DNA of 64,000 nt from Carnegiea gigantea. Taxonomy: Eukaryota > Streptophyta > Magnoliopsida > Caryophyllales > Cactaceae. Under the pieces are notes generated by a model. The model worked only from the letters and a program-made list of their open reading frames with translations, was not told the origin of the DNA and searched no databases. Positions 55,131-64,000 of this stretch are shown here, one piece after another; position 1 is the first letter of the stretch; every line of letters begins with the position of its first letter. Both the position numbers and the translations under genes were made by a program. The stretch lies in assembly GCA_029747015.1 (NCBI GenBank), contig JAKOGI010000532.1:67501-131500 (forward strand), given 5' to 3'.

Positions 55131-57300
55131 GCATGAGATATTGAGATGTCGCTTCTTTGACCTTTTGTAGCTTGGGCGTTGAAGTTATCTCCTTCTAATG
55201 GGAGACTACTGAAATGTCCTGGACGTTGAAGTGTCTTTCTATGTTAAGATAAAGAGAATAAGGTATCCTTTATGACTAGATCCTCTTAAACTTGGGTATC
55301 TAATAGGGTTAATGTCTTAGGCGATGATGCTTGCGTAAAGCCTCCTTTGAATTTAGAGCCTGACCAAGGCGAAGGTCAAAATATAAATGTCTTCTATGAT
55401 AGTTGTTGATGCCATGAAGTTTCATGGCTAACTAGGGTTGTGTGCCCTTCCTATAGGTTCGCTATGAAGGCTGATTGCATTATTCATTGATCCAGCATTC
55501 CCAAGTGATCAAGGTGATTTTAGTCTACTAAATGGGCTAGGGATCTATGTATTGATGCATGTGCAATTGCTAGCCTAAGCTAAACAATGTATATATGCTG
55601 ACTATGTAGATATAATTGTGCTGACTATGATTGTGCTGACTATGTAGACATGTGATGACCTAACCATGTACGCATGTATGTCTCATACTAAGTTTGAGGT
55701 CTATTGGATAAGAGTTGATTAAGATTTAGGAGATTGATGGCTTAGGCATAGTGGTGTTATGTGGCTTAGGATGAGGGCTTAAAAGTTAGGTGATTGTTGG
55801 GTTAGGCCAGGTCATGGGTCTTAAGCTACTTTCTTCTTAAGGGAGGATTATTCTTTAATTTTGCATTAAAGTGCTCTCATTCTGAAGAAGCCCTGTAATT
55901 TTTGTTTGTTGTAACAGAACCCACAGATGTGTAAGGATAGTGATAGCTGAATATGGTTATGTTAGTTTTATTTAGAGTATCCCCCAGTCCAGTAGAATAA
56001 ACGAGATGCTTCCTATGTTGGGAGATATTTGCCAGTTGGTAAACCTTAGTTGTGTAGTGATGTGGCACACAAATATGCCTTTGTTGGTGCTGCCCAAAGT
56101 TGCCTCTAACTTAGTATAAAGAATATAGTTATCTCCTTGGTGGGGAAATGTTCATTGTGATTGAAGCCTTAATTGTCTAAGAAAATGTAGGGAGCCTTAT
56201 GTCTTGCATAATGGGTGAGTGCCCACTTCAAAAAGTTGAAAATATGGAAAGAGGATTCTGTAAAACTCTTGAATTTATAGTTATGGTTGAGATAAAGAGT
56301 ACTGACTTTTGGCATGGAGATGAAATTGGAGGCTATGATGATTGAAAAGTAATGGTTTTCCAAGTTTGATTCGATGAGTACAAGCAATGGAATGCTTCTA
56401 TGTTCTCTACAAACCTAGGTTTCATTTTTTCCTCTCCTTTTGTTTAGCCTACCTTTTCAGGTTTTTGGACCATCCACTTGTCCCCCCCTCTCTTTAAAGA
56501 CTCAAGGAATCAATTGAGATGTTTCTTTATGGAAGAAATCTTTGCGACCGGGCTACAAAGAGGTTATCTACGTATCTAATGTGGAATCAGGCCAGTCGTA
56601 GTTTGAGAGTAAGAACATGCAGTTTAAAGAAGGGATAAATCTACGATAACTTTTTAAGCTAAGCTTCTGGGTTAGGGTGCCAAAGGAAGGGAATCGGCGT
56701 GAAGGTTCAAATAACCCGTATGAAATCCCCAAGTGTGCATAGGTGATAAAGCTAGTGCTAATCAGCAACTTCTTTTTTTCTTTATCTTTCTTGCCTCTAA
56801 ACTCTTTTCTTCTTTTTCTTCTTCTTTTTTCTTTTTTTTTCTTTAGGCGGGACCATTTGGTCTGAACTTTTTTTCTCCTCTTTTTTTAATCACTGATTTT
56901 GATATTGACGCCACCCATGACACACTCCCAGTCCCTGGTTAGTTAGATAGGGTTATGAAAGAAACATGCTTATTTGAAGGCTCAAAAGGATTCCAAGTAG
57001 TTTATTAGGTTTACAAAGGTATCAATGCAGGTTAAAAAGAAGGCCTCCTACCATATCCACATCCTTAAAGTTGTATGACTTATTAGAAAGAAATTCCTAA
57101 TCGTTTCTCTTTTTCAGATGAAGGATTGAAATTCTTAGCGTCTTTTTTGTTTCTCTCCATCTTCATTTACCTAGCTCGCCTTGTTAGAGTTTCAAGCTAG
57201 CCCCTCTTTTTTTTCTCTTTTTTTCCTCCTTTTTTTCCACCCTAGATTCGTCATAGGATAGAAGCACTCCATAAAAAAAAAAATGAAAACATGTTTAAAA
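55131..57300. other. Element Y region between gag and 3' repeats
   Basis: Where an autonomous relative would carry protease, RT and integrase, no such motif is visible on the minus strand. Pyrimidine-rich runs (CTT/TTTTC) occur at 56770-56880 and 57180-57240. The frames at 55877-56068, 56169-56387 and 56568-56768 have no family motif. Confidence 0.6.
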
Positions 57301-57399
57301 AAAAGTAATGGAGGAGATGATTTTACTAATAAATCAAGGCTACATTAGACTTAGATTTACAATAGAAAGGAAAGCGAGTGACTCTATGACTCAACGCAT

Positions 57400-58560
57400 G
57401 ACTATGGGTTTAAGATACATCACATTTTTTAAATTTGATAGAACTCAAGGCCTCTTGTATGGAGGCTTTCCTTTCACTTGCCTTATGGATATACAAGGGT
57501 GCATGGACCTTAGATTTGGATCTATCTATACTTGCTATGTAGATAGACAGATTCCACTCTTCTCTTTGGTAGTATAAAATGGCTAAATGCCAAGCGAACC
57601 CAAGCATGTTATTGTCATTATTGGGTGTTTGATCAGTTTTAGGTAGAGGAAGCAACCCTAACTTGAACATGCTTTCCAACTTATTGTTAAAGCCCCAACA
57701 ATCCTCCATATCATGGCCCCTTGCTTGATGATACTTGCAATATTTGTTTAGGTCCTAGTTCTTGGGCTTCCATGTATTTTTCTTCTCTAATTTGATTTAT
57801 GGGAGGTTGATCCTACCTTTAGAAAGCATGTGTTCTAGTTCTTTAGTATACGTGGTACCAATAGGGGTGTATTTGATGTAGTGATCTCGAGCATGCACCT
57901 CTTTGCTTATAGAGTCACTATCTTTCGTGCCCCTATTCTAATAGTTATCCTTCCAACTGTTGGTGTCTTTAGTGGGTGTTCCCTAGCTAGATCTTCTTCT
58001 ATCAACATATCTCTGCTCATCAGGATAGTGAATTTTTCAAATGACGTGTATTGCATGTGCTGTCTATGTGCGGGCTGGAGATGAATAGTCTCACTTGGTA
58101 AGCATCCGAAGGTCGGTCCACTATGTGAGTGGCCTTTGCCCTCCATCTAGCAAGGTAGTCAGAACTCTCTACAAAGATCATCATAATCCATGACCTTTCA
58201 CGGGTCCATAGCATTATACCACCCCATCACATCCTTATCAAATATCCAAGGAAATATTATATGGAAGATATCCTCCTCAATTCCTTTTAAGGTCATTGCA
58301 CTAAGAAACTACCTCACATGATGGTGAGGATTTTTAGTTTCATAGAACTTGATGTCTAGCACTGTGGACTTTGAGGGTAACTTCCCTTTTGCCATTGAAG
58401 TGAATCCTTCATAGTCATTAAAGTAATTGCTAAACATGGAGGATTCCTTAAGTAATTGTTTAATTTGATCTACTTGTGAATCGGTTTAAGGAGTGCTTTT
58501 TGCCCTTCTTCTTCCTTCTTTTTATCATCTTCCCCTCCTGTGTTGTGAAGTTTCCCACCA
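57400..58560 (-). pseudogene. Element Y gag (Tat/Ogre type)
   Basis: Near 58460-58220 the minus strand reads KSTVLDIKFYETKNPHHHVR, a stop, FLSAMTLKGIEEDIFHIIFP, then DVMGWYNAMDP, the capsid pattern KF-TYDG--DP--HL--F---M, L---FP-SL-G-A--WY-NL. Near 58170-58100 SSDYLARWRAKATHIVDRPS matches F--RWR-KA--M--RP-E. 57709-57410 reads MEDCWGFNNKLESMFKLGLL, the C-W-FK--IQ-LID-G motif that follows the capsid. Stops and shifts break it throughout. Gag would let the element use particles or enzymes of relatives. Confidence 0.75.
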
Positions 58561-60504
58561 TTTTTATTTAGGGTGTCCTTAATAAGGGTTTGGAGTATAT
58601 TGGCCATCAATTCCATCTTATTCTCACTAACATCCAGTTTAGTTTACATTTTTTTGTTCATTTTCACTAATTGAGCATGTTCGTTGCCTCCGGTAATTAG
58701 GATTGATGAAGTGTTGGACTTTGACTTTGATTTTGGCTTTGACACAACTGGTGGAGTTCCCTTAGACTATTCTCAAGATAGAAGTGTCCTAGTTTATGGA
58801 CTATACTCATATACCTTCTTAATCTTCCCCATCCAGAGCAATAAGGTGGCGGTATAGAGGAATGAATAATGAAAGGTTCGCAACATTAGCTATGGGGCTA
58901 AAGGGAATGGTTACTAACTTACAGTTTGGTAAGATAGAGACGATGACTTAATGGACTTGAAGGTCTATGCTATGATAAGAATAATGAAGTTAAGATGTTA
59001 GATTTAGGCTTAAATTGGTCTTATCCTGGATTGGGTCCTAAATTAGGTTTAGGAAGAAAGCCTATGGACCTTAGTTAGGTCTAAGTGTAAATATAACTCG
59101 TGAGTAGACTATGCCTAAGTATGACCATGGTGTGGTTTGCCTACAGTAGGCTAATTTAAGCAGGTGGATAGATCTAGGTAGACTCACATATGGATCCTAA
59201 ACTTAGGGAATATAATGCATGGACCATGAACTTATGCATGGATAAAATCTTAATCGGACTTATGTATTATAAGTACAATGTATGATAGGAGCAACTTAGA
59301 AGATTAAGGCTCTAGAGGTCTAACATGCAGCATTAGGGACTTTGAGCTAGATGAACTCATGGTCTATCCAAGATACGCTAAAGATACATGACTGTGTCCT
59401 ACAACTGATGTGTTAAGACCCTAAATAGACCATGTTGACCCATGAACTGAGACATATGCTAAGAGCCCAGTATTTTGCCTGTATACTATGAATACTGACC
59501 CAAACTGACACGGACTGAGTTGGACCAGAGTGCAAGATGTCGATTGGGTTATATATTGGACCCCGAGACTAGCATCCTAGACCTTAACCCTTTTTTTCCT
59601 AAGTCCATACCTAATCTAACGTAGTCAAACCCCAGGGAAGCCAGTCAGGTTCCTTATGGGCTCCCAAGATTGGGTCATGACTCTTAACCACTTTGTCCTC
59701 AGTTTATACCTAATTAGATCTAGAGAGAATTCCTTAAGACACTGGTCGGGTTCCTAATTGGTCTAGGAGACAACTCTGCCACTTTTTCAATTCCAAACTG
59801 AAGATAATTCTAGCTGAATTTTCTTAAAACATGTCTTAGACTCCTACTAGGATGCTGACTCTTTATTTTTCATTTTTTTTAACAACTAGCCATGCTCATT
59901 AAAGCTTGGCTGAGACTACTTTTAGGATTTTTATTCCTGAGACTAAGGTTAGAACCTAGTCAGGTCTAAGGTTAAGAGCCCTTTAAAGCTCAATTAGCCT
60001 CAAAGCTGCCTTAGTCCATAACCCTAGACACTAAGTGTGACCTTTCCTAATATGACTCCCCAAGACCCAAAGTATTAGTGCATGAACTCTAGGTCCAAGA
60101 AAGGTGAATCATACAAGAACATATTCAAGCACACACATATGAGTTCCAATCTAAATGAGAGTTCTATGTAACAAAGGTTTCGTAAAATTTACAGCAGTCC
60201 ATCTCGCGATCTGAATGCTTCCGCATCCATTGGGTGTATGGCAAGCCCGGCCCATTTAGTTGCTTTCCTATAACGTGTGGACTAGGAAAGTGTGTCGCGA
60301 GTGGGTGAAGTAATTGCCTGTCAAGTTGAAAGTTGAGTGGACCCATCGAGTGACCAATTACTTTTTTGATGGGTAATATTAGGGTTTGACCTAGAGGTAC
60401 TGTTAATCCTCAGCGCGCAGCATCTTATAATGCAGATACGCCCAATGCAACCGCAATTAAAATAGTTTCCCGTATAGAATTTCAAATCTGACCCACTTAA
60501 AGAA
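58561..60504. other. Element Y leader, no gene recognised
   Basis: Long 5' leader between primer site and gag, with loosely repeated CCTAGGTTTAGG / GGACCTTAGTTAGGTC-type phrases around 59000-59700. The small minus frames at 60164-60346 and 60321-60554 have no family motif. Long leaders are usual in this lineage. Confidence 0.5.
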
Positions 60505-60525
60505 ATTCCCCAGTAGAGTTGCCAC
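60505..60525 (-). other. Element Y primer binding site
   Basis: The minus strand reads GTGGCAACTCTACTGGGGAA next to the LTR end TCTTACA; tRNA-Arg type as in Ogre/TatIV elements. Confidence 0.85.
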
Positions 60526-62260
60526 TGTAAGAATCCGCCTCTGCAAGGGCGCAATCCCTATGAATGGATCGACTTCTCCTTTGCTAGGGTTTTTTATTTT
60601 TTATTTTTTTGTTCTGAAATTTTAAATTTGTAGTTTTCTAGAAAATGATCAGAAACTTGATCCAGATTCTAATCCAGCAACCTCGCCGGGTTCCTGGGCT
60701 AAAGCACGGCCCAGTTTCTAGTCTATATAAGTGCACTGTCTTGGATCAGAATGGTTTTGTCGAAAATACAAAAGAATAAAAAGTAAAGAAAATAAAAGAC
60801 AGACCAACAATTACTCATCAAGCAATGTCACTAGTGAGTTATAGAAAACTTACCAACCATATGACTTTTCAAAGCAAATCACATCGATAGGGATAGCTAA
60901 AGGGACACCAAAGGAACAATTAACTTTGCTTTAAAAAATTTTTCAAAAGGCCCCCAACTAATCCCTAGTGTGGGAGCCATCTTGACTCCTTAGTCTCAAA
61001 TTAAGGATCTAGATTTGGAGGCAATGGTACAATGATGTGATGGGAGGCATCACATCATCGCCCATCATCACTAATGGCCTCTACTATTCAATATGGCAAA
61101 TCAAACTTTTAATCACACTAATGCACACTCATGCAATATATTAATATAAATCATATTAAATCATGTAGAAGGTATAAAATTTAGTCTAATGTAAACAAAG
61201 TAAAGTAAATAAGTCACAAGCAGACGAGGACGAACCAAAGATTACATCTTTAGAAATTTAGAACCAAAAATCATAAAAGAGAAATAGAGTATAAGAGAAA
61301 GGAAAGATAGAGTTTTTACCCATAGAATAACCCATCTAATTTATCCGGAACCCAGTAGAATGACACCTCCTAATGAACGAACCAAATCTCCCCCCCAATA
61401 CCCCTAATGTGTAAAGCATTGCTCTCATAAACTTTAATGCTCTCCTCTCTAATATTTTGATGTGTTTTGACGCCAATTTAATTTGATGCCTCTAGCCCCT
61501 AGGGGAAGCCCCCTATTTATAGTTGGTGAATACATAGCCTAGATTAGTTTAGAGAAGGGACACCTAATCCTAGTCCCATTAAGGCTAATTTCAATAGGTA
61601 CACTAATTCAGGTAGGATTCTAACAAATTAGTGTTTGTAAACTAAGTAGCTTAGAATTCCAGTTAATTAATCCCGTTTAGAAAGGAAAGAACTCTAAGAG
61701 AGGGAGAAAATTACAGAGCCCAATCGGGTTCCCAGCCAAAGGACCCCACCCGGCTCTTGGTCTGATCAAGTCATATCAAGTAGGAACCTGGGCTGGGTCG
61801 TAGACAGCCCCATTTGTTTTAGCCATAACTTTCACGTTTGACCTCTGTTTTGAGTGATTTTTTTCTCCTCTAAAGGCTTATTGAGTCTATTTTCTCAGAA
61901 AAATAATTTCATAACTTTTAAATAAGTGTGAAACAACATATATTCTAAATAGTGAACATGTGTTATTTTCAGCACAAGCCCAAATATTCGACTTATATCT
62001 TTTTCATTGTTTATCGGACTTTGGTGCATAATATGTCTTTATAAAGATTATTCAATGAATAATTTTGATATCTAGAATTAATAATTTAATACACCCTATA
62101 AGGGATCTCAATTGGACACCGAACACTGTCAATTTGGGCTTATTTGGGCTTTTTGGACTCGAATTTAAGGATTACTCAGGTGGGCCTCCAAGTACACAAG
62201 TTTAGCATAATTTTTGTTATTGGACAATTAAAAATAAGTTGTGATTTTTAGGTGTCTATA
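60526..62260 (-). repeat. Element Y right (5') LTR
   Basis: Begins TGTAAGAATCCGCCTC, ends TAGGTGTCTATA; followed by GCAAG. Partner of 52580-54434. Confidence 0.95.
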
Positions 62261-62265
62261 GCAAG

Positions 62266-62447
62266 TTGGAAAAACTCCTACAAGTGGAACTTACCCCCCT
62301 AACAACATACCTATGTTTCTCTAAAATAGGCTACTTTCTCTTAGAAACAGAAACAAGAGTTGCCTCTTCAAATTTTTCCAGATAATAAGCATCGTGCAAA
62401 GTTTGTGGTTTGAATATCCTAATTGCATTCTGGATTTCATTAGTAAG
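62266..62447 (-). pseudogene. Element G gag, N-terminal remainder
   Basis: The minus strand reads LTNEIQNAIRIFKPQTLHDA, then YYLEKFEEATLVSVSKRK, the gypsy gag phrase L--EI---V--F-P-TL--A--LA--QEE. It continues the gag interrupted by element Y at 52579, and is cut again by element Z at 62448. Confidence 0.8.
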
Positions 62448-63823
62448 TGTAGACGCCTAAAAATGGCATCTCATTTTTATAAAATGCTCGACGACAAAAA
62501 TTATACCCCAACCTATGTATTTGGAGGCCTAGCGGATTGATCCTTAATCCGAGTCTAAAAGAGAAAAAAGAGAAAAAAAAGAGTTTAGCCCGGCCCATTG
62601 GTCTTGACCAGAATAAAGAACTCAGTCAGGCCCTCCATTTGAGAACTTGATCGGGATCTCTGATTCACTTTTCCATATCTAAAACATGTTTCAGTAGGCA
62701 GAGTTTTATTTAGATTCGTGCATCCATTTAGATTTTGCCTACTAGGAATTGAAGTTGGTCTCCTCTCTCTAAATCAACTCGTATTATCCCTTTAAGCGTC
62801 ATAAAAAGAGGCTACCCCCTAGGGTTAGACATATTAAAAAAAATTAGAGAGGAAACACTAAAAATTAGAGAACTGACAGGAAAAAATTGTGAGACACACC
62901 AGAGATTATAGCGGAAGAGACTGAAAAATGTCGAGAAACAAGTTGCATACTAAGGATATTAAGAGACAGAAATTCGTTAATCATTAAAGAAGCATCATTC
63001 GCTTGGGTTCCCAGGTAAATTTCTTTGAATTTTCCTGTCCCCTCTACTTCCTGTCTCTTTATTTTATTTAATTTTGGATTTAATAAAATGTACTCTTTAA
63101 TTAGTTTAGCCCCCGCCTACTATAAGTATTCCTATTATTTGATACAATTGATCCCAATATGTTGTATGATTGTTTATTAATATAATTAGTTTTGACTCCT
63201 TGTATTGATTAGTAGAGGTCGACGGTGATGACAGGCAGTGTCATGATGCACTCATTACAACATTGTATATTCGCCACCAAATCTGGATCCTCAGTTTAAG
63301 TCTATGGAGTCAGATAGTCACCACACCAAGCATTACTCTGGGTCTTTTTAAAATGTTCTTTGAAGCAAACCAGTTGTCTCTTTCGGTTTATGGTCATTTT
63401 AAAGAGTACATTTGATTTGTATGTTTTTCTAAAACTCATTGACGATTTTATTAGTTAAATTTATAGTTTTTTTTTGGTTTTCTGTCAAATCTCTTTGAAT
63501 TGGGTAGCTTCGGGGTCCCAATAGTGGTTGTGATTGAGCTTAAAACCAAGATTAGTCCTAGCTTAGGAACCCAGCACTACAGTCTAGTTTCTCTGCTAAG
63601 CCAGATAGGATGTTGGGGTCCTAGACCAGAAGACTACGTCCAATACTGGCCCAAGATTGAGATACAGGATTAGGGTCGTTGTCCAGTCTTCGAGCTAGGC
63701 AACCCATTATTTTATAGTCTGATCTGTTTCTTACTAAAAAAGGCATATTTGAATAAACCTAGCAAACGAGTCTAACCATTCATGAGTGAGCACACCTGGG
63801 GGTTCTAGGTCATGGTCATACAA
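62448..63823 (+). repeat. Element Z 5' LTR
   Basis: About 1376 bp. It shares landmarks with the Y LTR, such as CTACCCCCTAGGG (near 62812; Y has the complement of TAGCCCCTAGGGG) and a cluster of CAACCGGGTTC-type words. The right limit is set by the primer site and is uncertain by a few bases. Confidence 0.75.
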
Positions 63824-63841
63824 TAGTGACTCCACCAGGGA
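63824..63841 (+). other. Element Z primer binding site
   Basis: TAGTGACTCCACCAGGGA, related to TGGCGACTCCACTGGGGA (tRNA-Arg type). Confidence 0.78.
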
Positions 63842-64000
63842 TATTATTTGGAAAAAAAAAAGGGCGAGATTTAAAATTCAATAGGGGAAATTATTTTAGT
63901 TATACTTACATTAGACATTCTTTCTCCTTTATTTACTTATTGTTACTGGTGGTTTGTTTTGTTAATTATGCTCCCTTTCTATCACAAGTTTTTTTTCCAA

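Larger units (their letters stand above)
52580..62260 (-). mobile_element. Element Y, Tat/Ogre-like gag-only retrotransposon
   Basis: 9.7 kb with LTRs at 52580-54434 (1855 bp) and 60526-62260 (1735 bp), and a perfect 5 bp duplication GCAAG. The primer site beside the right LTR reads on the minus strand GTGGCAACTCTACTGGGGAA, related to TGGCGACTCCACTGGGGA, the tRNA-Arg type primer of Ogre/TatIV elements. A gag of that lineage lies at 57400-58560. No protease, RT, RNase H or integrase motif was found in 54435-60504. The element thus looks like a non-autonomous gag-only derivative with tandem repeats near its 3' LTR. It is inserted in the gag of element G. Confidence 0.9.
62448..64000 (+). mobile_element. 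Element Z, Tat/Ogre-like, 5' end only
   Basis: A plus-strand LTR starting TGTAGACGCCTAAAAATGGC at 62448 matches the reverse complement of the element Y LTR end (TAGACGTCTAAAAATAGCAT), and continues with AAAAATTATACCCCAAC and GGAGGCC. The LTR ends near 63823, followed by a primer site TAGTGACTCCACCAGGGA. About 175 bp of leader is seen before the window ends. It is related to but distinct from Y (LTR about 1.38 kb). It lies in the opposite orientation to every other retroelement here. Confidence 0.82.

Noticed and set aside
57907..58214. Two separate small genes
   Set aside because: Both are pieces of one frameshifted Tat/Ogre-type gag.

Overview
This is nuclear DNA of a flowering plant, probably a eudicot, from a gene-poor, AT-rich, heterochromatin-like region. 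The evidence is one seven-exon gene with GT/AG introns, many Ty1-copia and Ty3-gypsy LTR retrotransposons with tRNA-type primer sites, a plant L1-type LINE and an Au-like SINE. The species cannot be named from the sequence. Only one apparently intact host gene is visible: a neprosin/DUF239 family protein at 25206-28360 (+).

Layout. 1-2945: 5'-truncated L1-type LINE (-). 2946-4456: unassigned, with one gene-like ORF. 4457-4680: TA/CA microsatellite. 5160-5754 and 13279-14165: one field of degenerate CTCACTAA-type motifs, split by copia-1 (5755-13278, -, 297 bp LTRs). 14908-19909: copia-2 (-, perfect ATATA target duplication), inserted in an older tandem duplication. 20605-20795: about 95 bp tandem repeat. 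About 21640-23587: copia-3, truncated (-). 23589-23672: small hairpin repeat. 24036-24848: two abutting MITE-like elements. 25206-28360: neprosin-like gene.

30207-64000 is a nest of retroelements. Element X (Tekay/Del-type chromovirus, -) has LTRs of about 2.5 kb at 30207-32900 and 35957-50028. Its left LTR carries a SINE, and its right LTR is split by element W, an Athila-type element (38228-49737, -). X abuts the integrase of another Ty3-gypsy element, G (50029-52579 and 62266-62447, -). The gag of G is split by element Y, a Tat/Ogre-like gag-only element (52580-62260, -, target duplication GCAAG), and again 187 bp further on by a second Tat/Ogre-like element, Z (62448 to past the window end, +).

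All transposon reading frames are broken, and several catalytic residues are lost, so these are fossils. Insertion order can be read from the nesting: G is older than Y and Z; X is older than W and the SINE; the tandem duplication is older than copia-2; the CTCACTAA field is older than copia-1. The neprosin-like gene keeps an open reading frame across seven phase-0 exons but appears to lack the second catalytic glutamate of the family. No CRISPR, rRNA or true tRNA gene was seen.
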